Shown in pieces: positions 1 to 11,160 of a stretch of DNA of 64,000 nucleotides (the first letter of the stretch is position 1; each line of letters begins with the position of its first letter). The stretch comes from Pachyseris speciosa. Lineage: Eukaryota > Cnidaria > Anthozoa > Scleractinia > Pachyseridae. Below the pieces are notes generated by a model. The model was not told the origin of the DNA, did no database searches, and saw only the letters and a list, made by a program, of their open reading frames with translations. The translations under genes were made by a program, and so were the position numbers. The stretch covers positions 28,501-92,500 of the forward strand of contig JAEMWC010001529.1 in the NCBI GenBank assembly GCA_016490735.1, read 5' to 3'.

Positions 1-838
1 GCTTACACGCAAGGAACATTTTTCATCTTAGTCAGGGTGTTACAGATTATGACCCCGAGGCAAAACGACATTACTGTTTAAAAATAAGTTGCGGATACAA
101 TATCATACCATAGTTATCACGTTAGCACGTTTCGCAATTCAGTGACGTATTTGGCAATTAATTCGAAGGAAAGTAGAAACCTAAAAGAACTGACGACAAG
201 AAATCAATCGAACATGAACAGATGTCATAGAACCCATTTTCATCCAATGCCGTTGATCGTTTAGCCACCTCAACCAAGAAAGCGTGCACAGCCGGAAAAC
301 GTCAACAAAATGAACCACATGTTTGTCCACATACCGTCCAAGATTTAGCTTTAATAGGGAATTTAAATCGTTCTGTGGACTCACTTTTACGTGACTCTTT
401 GGCCCCCTGGTGGGGTGGAGGGGGTTGGCCGGAGGGGGACTACCTCCAGAAAAATTGGGTAGGGGTGTGCGGCCCTCTTCCTGAAACCCTTACCCTATTT
501 CAGACCAAAATCTGCGATTTTCCCTACCCTATTTCAGACCTGATCAAAAATTCGATACCCTATTTCAGGCCTATTTCACGTACACGGTTGACGTAACCAT
601 AATGAACGACTAAAAAGAAGGGCTTTTGTTGATGATCTTATCGCCTACAGATGAAAAAGTACCTTCTTCTAACAAAACATACCCAATTCTAGACTAGAGT
701 GCACAAACCATACTCCATTTCAGACCAAAATGGGCAAAATTGATGCCCTATTTCAGACCAAAACGGCTTAAAAACCATCCCCTTTAAGGCCGAACATACC
801 TATAAAGCCAATATAAGAGAGTATACCCCCCCCCGGGG
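1..838. repeat. Segmental duplication, copy 1
   Basis: The first ~360 bases match 43667 onward nearly base for base in direct orientation (for example GTTACAGATTATGACCCCGA and TCAATCGAACATGAACAG). The match resumes beyond a ~400-bp insertion in the other copy and runs through the MITE at 400-838, which both copies carry at the same place. The duplication therefore happened after that MITE inserted, and the extra insertion in copy 2 came later. No gene is visible in it. It may extend left of the window. Confidence 0.8.
400..838 (+). mobile_element. MITE-like element, CCCTATTTCAGACC family, copy 1
   Basis: A non-coding element of about 430 bp. It starts with a G-rich end (GGGGTGGAGGGGG, then CCAGAAAAATTGGG) and finishes with a C-rich end (GGGAGTATACCCCCCCCC), so the ends are roughly complementary. 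Inside, CCCTATTTCAGACCAAAA recurs several times. Other copies are at 8204-8608, 44461-44876 and, split by an insertion, 50507-51040. The superfamily was not identified. Confidence 0.75.
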
Positions 839-2583
839 ATAACTTGGTCGAACTTGTGTTTAGCAAATGCGATGATGGACGAAAGTGTTTGAACGATTTT
901 AAAACAATGTAGAAGAGGTGGTGGTTCTAGGAAAGTTACACTCCAATGTGGTCGGTGATCGATCGTACATAGCGACAACTGAGCGCTTTGACCCGAAATG
1001 ATCGCAGCGTTAGGTTTAAACCATCGATTTACCGATCATAAGGAATGACCAATTTTTCACTGATTACATACGAAGTAGAAGAAGGTTAAAATCTACACAA
1101 AAACAACTAAACTCATTGATGTGTCCATTCTAATAGCTGGTCACGGTGACCTGTACTCTGGATGCCGGAAGTTTATTTTTTTCGTCTCTCGAGTTCTATT
1201 TTGGCTTTTCAGGGATATTTATTTTTTTCAACGGGCCTCTGGAACCAGGGTAGGTGGCCTGCAATTGGAAACACTAACAGGCTAATTTACAAATATAAAT
1301 TTACATTTGAAAGCCTATTACTCTTAAAACATTAATTCGCAGGTAATTCATCAAACTGGTTTTCGAAGAACTCAAACCTGTTCTTAAAGTCTACAGCTAT
1401 TAAGCCGCGCCACAAGCAACATTTTGGATATAGGTCACCAAATTAAATTAAATCCTCGTGTAAATTGTATTAGGACATGCAAGAATGACCTCTAATACAA
1501 AACAGCTCATCCGAACCGCCAAATAAAAAAATAACATGCCATTATGAAATTGAAACTGTGCTACAAATTTACTGCCAATACTAGTGTTTGGTATTAACTG
1601 TGCAGTCGTCTTGGATCTCACAAACCATCAACGTATGGACATTAAATAATTCAACGTGCGAGAAACAACAGAATTGGTTTGAGATACGCTTCACGGCTTC
1701 TGACGAGCGTCGACGTATTTATAAAACTTGGTCTTTAATATCAGGGATGATAAGCTCACTGATTACAAGCGCCGTAGAAGAGGGATTGAAATCGATACAA
1801 AAACAAACTTAATAATCATCTGTATTCTCCATTGATTGGAACTGAATACCTTTTATTGCTGTTCAAAGCATTTTCACTAAAAACTAAACCAATGAACAAA
1901 AAGCCAGGAAGCTATTGTCAGCAGAATCAACCTTAGAAAGCGAAAGAATCATTTCAGGTAGTCACACACTTTACCAAAAGCCGCATGTAAAAGAGGTTTC
2001 GTAACTATTTTTATCCAGGCCCGTAGGGAGGGGAGGGTGGGTGGGGTGCTAGTGATATGTACTCACCCACCCCTCTCCCACTTCATTGCCGGACAGTAAA
2101 AGAAATGATTGAAAAAGAATAGTGATGTGTAACCCTAATTCTTGTGACCTGATTCGGTAATAAATTCGATGAAACGTTTTATTTTTTTGTTCATCAGGTA
2201 CTATGGTAAATTCTTCCGGCTTAGTGATCGTAGCATTAAATGAAACTCCCGGTAAGACTGCTTGCGCAGCTGGTACAATATGCTCTAGCCAATGCTTTTT
2301 GTCTCTTTAGGACGAAAACTTAACAGATCACTGTGGATACCTATAAAGCTTGTATCTCTGTCTTGTCAGGGTCGTAAGAACTGTTATCTGGTATTCAGTC
2401 ACTGTTTCCTATTAGTCTGCGCTCTTCTACATGTCATACCAAAGTGATATGAATTCTGATTGGTTTATCGTGTCGTTTAAATCTGTTGTAGTTGGTCAAA
2501 GTAATTTGGTTTTGGTTTTACGACAGTGAATTGAAAATCGCTCTAACAATTCAGTTAACTGGTGTTTCGAATTTATTGCACAG
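839..2583. other. Non-coding stretch with decayed repeats
   Basis: No convincing gene. 1100-1320 contains pieces resembling the LINE 3' tail seen at 43930-44170 (GTGTCCATTCT, then GGCCTGCAATTGGAAACACTAACA). 1360-1780 resembles 38700-39070 (AACAGCTCATCCGAA, CACAAACCATCAA, GAGATACGCTT). 1755-1835 is a diverged copy of 1050-1140 (CACTGATTACA, then GTAGAAGA). A G-rich tract lies near 2020-2060. The short ORFs here lack coding character. Confidence 0.5.
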
Positions 2584-2709
2584 ACTCCGACATCAGCTGC
2601 CTTACAAGCCAGACTAGCTCCAACTCCTGCCACAGCAAAGCTCGTCCAAGGCGAGTTGTTCAGTCAGAGCGTCCGCACTGTGAGCATTCAGCAGGTCCTG
2701 AGAAAACAA
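2584..2709 (+). CDS. Probable internal exon of an unrecognised gene
   Basis: This 126-bp block begins after a plausible acceptor (TTTATTGCACAG), ends before GTATTA, and is open for exactly 42 codons (phase 0). The translation starts TPTSAALQARLAPTPATAKL and ends with QQVLRKQ. It is alanine-, proline- and glutamine-rich without low-complexity runs, which looks protein-like. The next block (2848-2937) is also phase 0, and the two could join. I do not recognise the family. The weak point is the GTATTA donor. It could be a remnant exon in a repeat-rich area. Confidence 0.4.
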
Positions 2710-2847
2710 GTATTAAGTCAAGTTCTTTGGATAAGTTTCCGTGTTTTTAAAATGGGTAAGAGAAGGAAAGCGCGCAAAAACCCTTAAGAAACGGTAGGAA
2801 TCACTCGTGGTCTAGATGATTAAGGAATGGATGTTCATCATTTTCAG

Positions 2848-2937
2848 CACAATTCTCACCCAGATGAGTACATTAAACAGATTCCTGACCAAGACTCTAG
2901 GGCCAAGTTGTTCAAAGAGCGATTACGCTTACCCATG
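2848..2937 (+). CDS. Probable internal exon, same unrecognised gene
   Basis: The acceptor CATCATTTTCAG is followed by a 90-bp open block of exactly 30 codons and a GTTAGT donor. The translation contains HPDEYIKQIPDQD and ends KERLRLPM, a hydrophilic charged sequence typical of real protein. Its phase matches the preceding block at 2584-2709. No downstream exon was found before the LINE remnant at 3.7 kb, so the gene may be truncated or the rest lies in unrecognised exons. Confidence 0.4.
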
Positions 2938-3518
2938 GTTAGTTATTTCTGAAGTTTTTCCACATTATTAAGTAATATTAATTACACTTTCAACGAGCAC
3001 GATGAAGCCCCTCCAAATAGCTCCGAGGGAGGTTGGATGCCTTGTGAGGTTTACATAACGTAGTGATTGTTCACCAATCACACGGCCAATCTCAGACAAA
3101 AAGTTAACTGTTTAACCCTAACAACTGAAGATCACTGCTAAGCTCCAAACATTATTCTCTGTTTCACTGAGGCTCTGTTCTTTTAGTTCTCTGTCTATAA
3201 AAATGGTTCCCAGGGTATCAAGTAAGAAATGACACTCAGAAACATTGAAAATAGGAATATCACAGGCCGAAAAAGAAGAAAACATAAGAATTGTCGCCAC
3301 CAATAGAAGAAAAAACAGGGCACTTTCTTTGAGTTGTATACTCTTAGCACTTCCAACAGCAACTCTGTTCCACAACGCAATGTTCGTACAAATGTGCTGG
3401 CATTACCATAATTATAAGGCAAACAAATGTTACCACTGATGTAACTGCATGAGCAGAACTTTTCCTCTACAATATTAATATTATCATTTTCTTCTTACAT
3501 ATACAATGTACAGTGTAC

Positions 3519-3649
3519 CTGTTTGTTGGCATAAATTATATCAGACAAAGAGGATCTTTTCAATTTTTTCTCCGTCATTAGCTTTGCAAGTTCTTCACGG
3601 ACCCCACTAGTGCTCTCATCGTTGGTGCTACCAGTCACAAAGATCACAC
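3519..3649 (-). CDS. Probable exon, unrecognised gene on the minus strand
   Basis: Reading right to left, CTTCTCGCAG is followed by 131 bases (two bases completing a codon, then 43 codons) and a CAG|GTACAC donor. The translation begins VIFVTGSTNDESTSGVREEL and ends IIYANKQ. The VIFVTG start loosely resembles the first strand of a von Willebrand A-type fold, but this is too short to call. An open stretch on the same strand at 3118-3400 codes for a hydrophobic, membrane-like segment. It could be a following exon, but no phase-compatible acceptor was found. Confidence 0.35.
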
Positions 3650-3711
3650 CTGCGAGAAGAATTAATGTGTATTACAGTCTTCAGTTTATAAATAACAAAA
3701 GAATACACTCA

Positions 3712-4138
3712 GGTTTATCACAGAAACCAAGTCAGTCTGCTTTACGCTGATAACAGAGTCATGTTCTTTGCCGCTGAAACTGCTTGAGCTAGAAGCATCC
3801 CTTAACAGTGACATAAATTGTATTTCCTCGTGGATGCATGATAACCTTTTTTTAAACCTGAGCAAAACTGAATACCCTGTATGTAATTTATGAATCATAC
3901 CAAAGAATAAACGGAAGGATAGCATAAGTTTATCCTGCAATGGATCTCCCTTGACAGAATCAGAGTCCTTTAAATATCTCGGTGTCGTGATTGATCAGCA
4001 CTTGAGCTTTAACAACCATATCGAGCCCATAGTTAACAAGGTCTCGAGGAAATTGGGCGTATTTAGGCGTTTGAGAATTTCTCTTACCATGGCTGCAGCT
4101 GAATGCATCTACAAGACAATGATCGTACCAAATTGACT
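3712..4138 (+). pseudogene. LINE reverse-transcriptase remnant
   Basis: A decayed piece of a non-LTR retrotransposon RT. One frame gives LLYADN followed by MFFAAET, a corrupted form of the YADD catalytic box. After a frameshift another frame gives ASLNSDINCISSWM and LNLSKTE. A third gives SFKYLGVVIDQHLSFNNHI, the segment that follows the palm domain in CR1/L2/Jockey-type LINEs. It ends at a stop after KTMIVPN. No endonuclease domain or 3' tail is visible. The element is a dead fragment, probably sitting in an intron or intergenic DNA. Confidence 0.8.
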
Positions 4139-4216
4139 CACGCAAACGCGTTCGAAGCGAGCCCCCCACCCTCCCCCAGTTGCAAATCTGCTGCGTGGGC
4201 CCTGTATCTTAAGTTT
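4139..4216. other. Short spacer
   Basis: Spacer between the LINE remnant and the long repeat. It contains a C-rich run (CCCCCCACCCTCCCCC) and no other recognisable feature. Confidence 0.4.
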
Positions 4217-4545
4217 ATTACTCAGGCTGCGAACGTCTCGAGCGTCGCCCGGGTCTAAGATTACCGACGGTTATTCTTTTTCGTCGTCGAGTATCATCCA
4301 CAAAGTGCACTTCCGGCGTTTCTGCGCAAGCGCTAACTATTTTTAACAACAGTGATGCCTGTTGTCACGTATCGGAAAATGTCGATTCACCTAGTGTCTT
4401 TTGAAGTCTGAACAAACAATATGTTAAGAGAAGTGTCTATGCGAATGATTGCAAGTTCAACGGCGAGAAGAAAGCTTTTAACATGAGTAAACTTAACTCC
4501 AGATGGACTGCCGTGTTTCCTCGTGTCTGCTTCAGTAGACTGCGA

Positions 4546-4652
4546 GTAGTCTCTAATTTTGGCGATGGATTGTGGGGCGGGCGAAAGACACGTGCGCGCG
4601 CGAAGTTGCGAGGAGACGCGACGCGAGGGGAGCGCCAAAAATTAGAGACTAC
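4546..4652. mobile_element. Small MITE nested in arm A
   Basis: A 107-bp element with near-perfect terminal inverted repeats: GTAGTCTCTAATTTTGGCG at 4546-4564 and its complement, with one extra A, at 4633-4652. The interior is GC-rich (GCGGGCG, GTGCGCGCGCG). The same element lies at 21161-21267 in arm B, so it inserted before the arms were copied. Confidence 0.85.
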
Positions 4653-5105
4653 AGACAAAGGGAGTTTGACCTTTCACGGCCGAGTGATTCGGAAGTATAA
4701 ATCTCATATCAACAGCAAGAACGATACTTGTTGTCACGTATCGGAAAACGTCGATTCGCCTTGTGTCTTTGAAGTCTGAACAACTAATATGTTAAGAGAA
4801 GTGTCTATACGAATGTTTGCAAGTTCAACAGCGAGAAGAAAGCTTTTAACATGACCAAAATTTAACTCCAGATGGATTGCCGCCGTGTTCCCCGTATCGG
4901 GTGTCTGGAGAACTCAGACCTAGAAAACTCAGAACTCAGACCTAGAAAACTCAGACCCCCCCCCCCCCCAAATCTGGAAAACTCGGACCCCATCAAAACT
5001 ATACAAATTTTCAAAGTCAAATAAACGTGGACAAAGTAAATTATCGCCGTTCAGTGCGCTGAAATGTTACACCCTCTATTTATCGCAGATAACAAACACT
5101 TCACG

Positions 5106-5316
5106 TTATTATAATCGGCTCCGGAGCACGAGACCTACAAAACTGAGACCCCCCCCCCCCAAACTGGAAAACTCAGACCCCCTCATAACTATACAAATTT
5201 TCAAAGTGAAATAAACGTGGGCAAAATGAATTATCGCCGTTCATGAGGGGTCTCAGTTTTCCAGATTGGGGGGTCTCAGTTTTCTAGGTCTTGTGCTTCG
5301 GAGTCGATTATAATAA
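5106..5316. repeat. Foldback MITE with C-run and CTCAGTTTTC arms
   Basis: TTATTATAATCGGCTCCGGA at 5106 is complementary to the end at 5316 (TCCGAAGCACAAG on that strand). The arms continue through GAGACCTA.AAAACT.AGACCCCC, making arms of roughly 80 bp around a short spacer. The left half is duplicated upstream at 4915-5065. Either a partial copy inserted in tandem or one end duplicated. Confidence 0.75.
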
Positions 5317-5989
5317 CATGAGACGACAAAGGAGAAGTGTTTGTAAACAGTTTCACTCTGCTAATTAATTTTCTACTCACATTTCACCGAGACGTACTCA
5401 ATTAACGTTTATGCGAAAAAATCCTACATCGTTCGATAAGCGTTTCCTTTCTCAAACAATTATCCATCGAAGCGAAAACAAGTGTGCTTAGTTTTTTTTT
5501 TGGAATCAGTACACTATTTTTATCACCTTGCAAAACGATAAACCTCTGTGGCCAAAAGGTCACTGTTCTTGCCTGTGACGCAGCTAACCCGGGTTCGATG
5601 TCTTTTAGTGGTATATATCACGGGCTTTATTTTTCTGTTTCTCTTTTTCTTGTTCTTTTAGAAATATTTTTTACAAGTGTTATAATTATTGTTCTCAATG
5701 GTTGAGCTGTATTTTAGAGGAATATATGTTGATAGGGGTCTAAAGAAATAGACTCCAACACAAGCTAAACACAATGCGTCCGATGTAAGAAAGACAGACT
5801 TCCCTCTATTCTTTTGTTTAGCGCTAAGTTAGGGATACAATACTGTTTTTTGCAAGCCTGAGTTTAGGCTAATTGTACCCTCTTGTTTAAGAATGCTGTA
5901 AGAACATTGGTGAAACTTTCATGCACAACTATGGAAAGCCACAACTTTCTTATGTGGTCATTTATCTTTTGATGTTGACGTTTTGTAGT

Positions 5990-6305
5990 TTTATGGTGTA
6001 GTTTCGTTATTTTGTAGTTCATTTACATTCTCATGCGGTATGGTTTCGTCGTTATGTTATGAGGATCAGTAATTATGTGGTGTGGTTTCATCATTAGGTG
6101 GTGAGGTCTTGTCTTTACGTGTTGAGGTTTCGTCATGTTGTGATGTGGTTTCAGCATTATGTTATGTAGTTAGTCCATTATGTGATGTTGTTTTATCATT
6201 ATGTGGTGTGGTTTCACCTTTTTTCATCTTTTATGTGGTGTGGTAACTTGATGTGATGAGGTTACTTCATTATGTAGTGTGTTTCTGTCATAACGTTATG
6301 TGGGG
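5990..6305 (+). repeat. Degenerate ~21-bp minisatellite
   Basis: About ten or more tandem units approximating TTATGTGGTGTGGTTTCATCA, with many substitutions (for example TTAGGTGGTGAGGTCTTGTCT, TTACGTGTTGAGGTTTCGTCA). The last units are interrupted by a T-run near 6214-6230. No coding potential. Confidence 0.8.
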
Positions 6306-6764
6306 CCAGTTGGAGAATTGGACTGGACTGTGGACGGGACTGTGGACTGGACTTTGGTCTCGACTCTGGGTTGACTGTTATGCAATTGTCTAAACATTAA
6401 ATGGGGTTTATATTTTACTTATTAGTTAAAAATCAAATTAAGTGAAATTTCAGTTGATTAAGATCAAATTACCATTAACTGCATTTTACGATGCTGTTGT
6501 AAGGCTCCATCATGCTGCAGTTCCTTCGGGTATTCGTACTTATGAAAGACTACAATAAAAATACGACTAAAGACAACATTTGGAACACCACTCCACAATC
6601 GGTGTGACATACTACCTTCATAGCTTGAATTAACGTGTCCACAGGAAATGTCCACAGAAATGTGTAAATTACAAACCACAGAAAGATATATAAATGGTAC
6701 TATGCTTAACTGTCCTGGCAAGGTACAAGTCTATTTTTCCCACTCCTATCTGGTCTTGTGGGGA
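6306..6764. other. No clear feature
   Basis: Contains a short repeat of GGACTGG/GGACGGGAC near 6320-6360. On the minus strand an open stretch ends near 6483 with KELQHDGALQQHRKMQLM directly before a GTAATT donor, which could be a stray exon. The evidence is too thin to annotate as a gene. Confidence 0.3.
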
Positions 6765-6849
6765 GCAGGGATGGCGCAGTGGTGAGAGCACTCGCCTTCC
6801 ATCAAGGTGGCCCGGGTTTGATTCCTGGACTCGACGTCATATGTGGGCT

Positions 6850-6893
<44 letters not shown>

Positions 6894-6965
6894 CGGGTTC
6901 TCCAGTTTTCCTCTCTCCACAAAAACCAACATTTCCAAATTCCAATTTCATCTGCTTGTAATGTG
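6765..6965 (+). mobile_element. tRNA-derived SINE
   Basis: The head reads GGGATGGCGCAGTGGTGAGA, an RNA polymerase III A-box region. A B box (GGGTTTGATTCC) follows at 6814-6825. The body (CGAGAGGTTTTTCTCCGGGT, then CTCCAGTTTTCC) is the conserved core type seen in widespread metazoan tRNA-SINEs. It ends near an AAAAACCAACATTTCCAAAT stretch. The head is intact, so internal pol III promotion was possible when it inserted. Confidence 0.85.
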
Positions 6966-8203
6966 CAGCAGAGAAGATGAAGAGAAGAATGAAATGAAAG
7001 CTGGCATTTTTTTCTGTTAGCTATCATACACACACAATTAATATACTCACACACTTACAGATGACCTTCTGATTATAGTTTGGACCTGTATGTATCAATC
7101 CTCTACCAGTGAACTACTGTACATGTCAGGGGACATTTGGAAGCCCAAGGCCATTAACCTTAAGACTCACGACAAAATGAATGTCCTGAATATTACCATA
7201 AAAATGTTGACATAAATTTACCTAAACATCTTTAATTCATTAAATTAGCGAATTAGTGACTTAGCAAACAGGGCAAACAGTAAAAGAGAAGACATTTTAG
7301 ACTGAGCTGTCTCATGACCCGTGATCATTCATCAAATTCATCCAAATGACCCGGTTGCTTTCTGTACATGTAAAAATTGATTGACGCTCTAATACTTACT
7401 TTAACATTCTCTCGATCTTACCTGGGTACCTTGCCGGCAAAGTCCCATCAATCTCCAGAATCAAACCATGGACCTTCTTCGTCGCTTTCACCCAGAGAAA
7501 CAGGAAAAAAAAAAGAAAGAAAAATTGAGAAGTTCTACGCAACACGCGTACGAGACCGCATTTCTGCTCCCGAGAATTCCTTCAAGTAGATGAGTTTTTA
7601 TTAGGTCTGTACACCCTTTTCTGCATCAAAGAGCAACGAAGTCGAACTTCCACAACTGAAGACGTTGCCATATCTCCCACTCTTATTAAGATTGTATACC
7701 AGCTGAAGTATCGTCTCTTCTAGTTGCCAACTTCTAAAGCAACACATTGTTTGACTTACGTCGAGAAACTCCACTACCCATTGCTCCAAATAAAGAGAAC
7801 CCCCGTAACAGCGGTCAATTCTAGATTTCTACATCGACACTACCTCCACATGCAAAAACAGCCAGGCGTTACTTTCCTTCCGTACCCAGCCTCCTCTTAG
7901 GGTGCGTTTGTTGTGCTGTACGCTATTGTTTTGAATGTTTTGTTTTCTTTGTTTTACGCCATTCTTGAGTTTCACAGGTTTTTACACCGAGGTAGAGCCA
8001 TTTCTTTGGGAGAATCCAAGATTGGATTTTTGATCCGAGATCATGCGGATTCTTTACCACCAAAGAAACGAAAAATCCGAAAATGGATTTTTTTTTCTTC
8101 ATTAGCCGTGACAACCACAACATGCATAATAATTATGAAAATACAAGCAGGGCGGATAATTTCGGTTCAATTTCACGATAAACTTTACTTGATCGTTCGC
8201 CAC
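6966..8203. other. No clear feature
   Basis: No gene, repeat partner or structured element was recognised. The ORFs here are short, AT-rich and lack protein-like composition. A purine run is present at 7500-7535. Confidence 0.35.
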
Positions 8204-8608
8204 GACCCCGGGTCCGGGGGATGGGGGGGGGCTCTCCCAGAAAATTGGGGTGGGGGTGTGCGGCCCAGTTCCTGAAACCCTTACCCTGGTTCAGGCCAAA
8301 ATCATCGATTTTCGCTATCCTATTTCAGACAAGACGAAAAATTTGATACCCTATTTCAGACCTATTTCATGTACACGGTTGGCTTAAACATAATGAAAAG
8401 ACAAAAACTAATGATGAAGAAGTTCCTTCTTCTAAAAAAAAACATACTCAATTCAAGACTACACTGCACAAACCATACCCTATTTTTCAGAACAAAATGG
8501 TCAAAATTGATACCCTATTTCAGACCAAAACGGCTAAAAAACCATACCCTTTGGGGCCGCACATACCTATATAGTCCAAATAAGGGAGTACCCCCCTCCC
8601 CCCCGGGC
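8204..8608 (+). mobile_element. MITE-like element, CCCTATTTCAGACC family, copy 2
   Basis: The ends are complementary and GC-rich: ACCCCGGGTCCGGGGGATGG at the left and GAGTACCCCCCTCCCCCCCG at the right. The interior repeats the CCCTATTTCAGAC motif (8318, 8348, 8511) and ends with ACATACCTATATAG. It has the same layout as the copies at 400-838 and 44461-44876. No coding capacity. Confidence 0.8.
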
Positions 8609-8773
8609 CATGTCCCAGCTGACAAAATAGCGAGAATATGGCGGATTTCCACAAGACGACCGCTTCCCAAACCTACTACTTTTTGTATCTGATCCTCACG
8701 TAAGCGGTTTTTTAGAAATCTAATTCTCAAAATGGCGTCAAATTTTACAAAGAAAACCGGTATGGAGAGGTTT

Positions 8774-9793
8774 TTAACCCTTTGACTACCAATTTATTGC
8801 ATTTTTTTTAGTAAATTTTTAGTGATAATTATTCTGGAGGACTAATCTTCTCCATTTAAGGAGTTGCGATGGAAATAACAGCGGGCTTGTTTCACTGTGG
8901 GCTCACTCTAAAGGTGTGACGTCACGCACATTAGCGGCTGTTGTTCGTTTACCGAGTCAACAAGCTTGATTGTGGTAAATTTGCCGCTTTATGAGGTTTT
9001 TTCGGGCCATTTTCCTCCACAAAGGCCCCCAGGCTGGCATCCTTAAGCTGGAATGTGGGTAAAGGCAAGCCTTTGAAAGAAGCCAGAGGTGAGAGACGGT
9101 TTCTTGCTGAATGAGACGCTAAATCTGCTTCGTAGCCAATATGGCGGTGGATGGCCGAAGCTGTCTCTCTGCTAACTTTGTGGAAGGATTCCGGGGCCTA
9201 CCAAGGCAATTTGGGCTAGTTTTGACTGGTAAAAAGTTCAATCGACGTCATATTTTCCTGGTAGTACTGGGTGGCCCGACACTTACAAAAAAACTTGGAA
9301 ATAGGAAATGGAAGGGTTCTATGTTCCTGGAATAGTTGACGTTCCCAGAATTCTTTTGGGGCGTGAACAAGACAACTTGAGATACGCGAGATTGGCTCCA
9401 ATAAAATGGCTAAAGCGTGGCTTGAGGAAAAAGTGAGAGGAAAATTTCCCTCCAGATGCCAAGGGCTGGCTTTAAGGTTTGTTGTAAATGTAGAATTTTG
9501 ATTTTTGGGCAATGTTTTTTATTAAAAAGTTGACCACGAAAATGTGTAATTTTTGGTGTTGTTCTTTGGTCAAAAGACTGGCATTTTGGGCTTTGCTGCC
9601 AAAAAAACTGTGCTATGCAGCGGAATTCGGGTATTGTTGTCGGTTTTTTGGATTTGATAATTGCAAAAAGCACCATTTAGTGCTATTTGCACATTATTAT
9701 GTCTTTGTGACAAAATTGAAACAAGAAATAAATCATAAAAGCAAAAGCGCTATATTATACGCCAATTGGCGTCTTTGGGAGTCAAAGGGTTAA
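8774..9793 (+). mobile_element. TTAA-flanked non-autonomous transposon (piggyBac-like), copy 1
   Basis: A 1,020-bp unit bounded by TTAA on both sides. Its inverted ends are CCCTTTGACTACCAAT and, on the other strand, CCCTTTGACTCCCAA. A TTAA target and ends starting CCC are typical of piggyBac transposons. A second copy lies inverted at 47026-48047 at very high similarity, with only scattered substitutions and a few indels. A near-palindrome (CGCCAATTGGCG) lies by the right end. The internal ORFs on both strands are short, so it depended on another element's transposase. Confidence 0.85.
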
Positions 9794-10956
9794 TATTTCG
9801 AAAAAGACTATTAAAAATTACAGATGGAACATTTGCCGGAGCGGGATGCCATTATAACGACTGCTGTTTGTGTTCTGCTGTAAATAATAGATCATAATAG
9901 GACTTCAGGCAGAAAAATTCACTTCATTTTTCCTTTGGTTTGTATCGAGGTGAACGACCCATTTAAGCCTTTCTAATTTACTCCACAATCAGGCTTATCC
10001 CGGTTGAAGCAATCTGTGAGTGTTTCTAATAACCTAAAATATGTAAAAGATCAGTGTGTTAGTACCGAGGAGGTGGTCTTTAAAGTCGCTTTCACATGCG
10101 ACCGTTTACAAAGCTGGTACCAGATTTCAAGGACAATAATCCACTGACAATCAGCTACGTAGAAATTCCAAACGCGTTTTTTGAAGAGAAATATAGATTT
10201 AAGGTAAACTTAGACTTTCCCAGGCTTGAAGGTCGACTGAGACGACTTTGTTCCGAGAGTCAAAGCCAATTAAGGGGGAATACTCGTGAGTCTTAGCAAT
10301 AAAAACATTTATATATTAAGTGTAAGTACATCTCAAACGCAAAGAAAAAACAGCAATTTTTTCACAACTTCGTACGTATTTATTTCCGCATAGGACTTCA
10401 AACAACAGCAGGTTATTATTAATCTTTATAGTTAGCCTCCTATGTTCGATGGTCTGTTAGTACTCTTCATTTCAGCTCCATCACGCAGTACACAACATGA
10501 TCGAAAACCGTTAGGTTTATTTTGGCGGTTTAGGCCGAGCACCAGAAAAACTGTAACATTAAGTTATAGCCTCGATGGTCTGTTAGTACTCCTCTTTCCA
10601 CTTCATAAGTTTGTGGGTCAGAGGCGTTTTTGCACCTCTTCGTAGGCGTTTCGTACAACCCCACAGATGACCGATTATGGAGTTGTTTGTAACCAATTTC
10701 GCTCGTGTTTCTCTTCATACCCACGGCCGCCATGTTGGATTCACGGGAAGCACAGCTGACGCTGCGCGGATCCTTCGAGACCGGAATTGTTGGCGATGAT
10801 TGGTTAAACAAAGAAACTACGTCAAAAAAGAAAACCGCACAAAAGTGAACTGTGCATGTGTAAGTAAAACCTCTGCAACGTTATCGGGTCTTATCGTGTT
10901 ATCCACGGGCAGTGATTTAGGTATTGGAAAGTATTCTATTGTAGGAACACAGCCAG
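9794..10956. other. Non-coding stretch; short direct repeat and a promoter-like spot
   Basis: The phrase GATGGTCTGTTAGTACTC occurs at about 10448 and again at about 10573, a direct repeat ~125 bp apart. GGCCGCCATGTTGGATTC near 10725 is a YY1-type motif often found at animal transcription starts, but no gene beginning there was found. Otherwise nothing is recognised. Confidence 0.35.
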
Positions 10957-11160
10957 CGGGTATAAAGTGCAGTTCACATTCCACAGGTCAACATACAGGC
11001 CACCACGCTACCGATAAATAAAGAAACCCAAAAGTATCTCCTATCCCTAATCACTATCCAACATTATCTTTTAGATTCAAGAGAAACTGTTTGGGTCAGT
11101 TACCAATCAATAAAATGAAAACAGTGACCTGTACCTGTGACCTGTGGAATGGGGAGTGCC
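10957..11160. mobile_element. Palindromic MITE, GGTATAAAGTACAGGTCACA family, copy 1
   Basis: The left end GGGTATAAAGTGCAGTTCAC, then TTCCACAGGTC, faces a right end CCTGTGACCTGTGGAATG. Shared interior words with the copies at 24580-24726 and 49679-49886 include CTAATCACTATC, AGAAACTGTTTGG and TTACCAATCAATAAAA. It is non-coding. The right end is eroded: the TATACCC terminus is missing and a GTCGCGGGT segment follows. Confidence 0.75.

Larger units (their letters stand above)
4217..5887 (+). mobile_element. Long repeat element, arm A
   Basis: This segment matches the reverse complement of 20159-21594. The outer part (4217-4900) and the inner part (5330-5887) are shared. The middle differs, with about 430 bp of C-rich repeats here and about 225 bp of unrelated sequence there. 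The outer end reads TTACTCAGGCTGCG, then GTCGCCCGGGTCTAAGATTA. A ~170-bp segment is duplicated internally (4340-4520 and 4725-4890, both with GTATCGGAAAA and GCGAGAAGAAAGCTTTTAAC). No transposase is visible. It is either a non-autonomous transposon or a terminal repeat of something larger. Confidence 0.7.

Noticed and set aside
4387..4779. ORFs in arm A that recur in arm B
   Set aside because: Conservation is explained by the whole element being copied. They run through GC-rich inverted repeats and have no domain.
7913..8275. 120-codon ORF (+)
   Set aside because: The last third is the G-run of a MITE. The rest is AT-driven with no motif.
9141..9793. ORFs inside the TTAA element as a transposase
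   Set aside because: All are under 100 codons, on both strands, with no DDD motif. The inverted copy breaks some of them.
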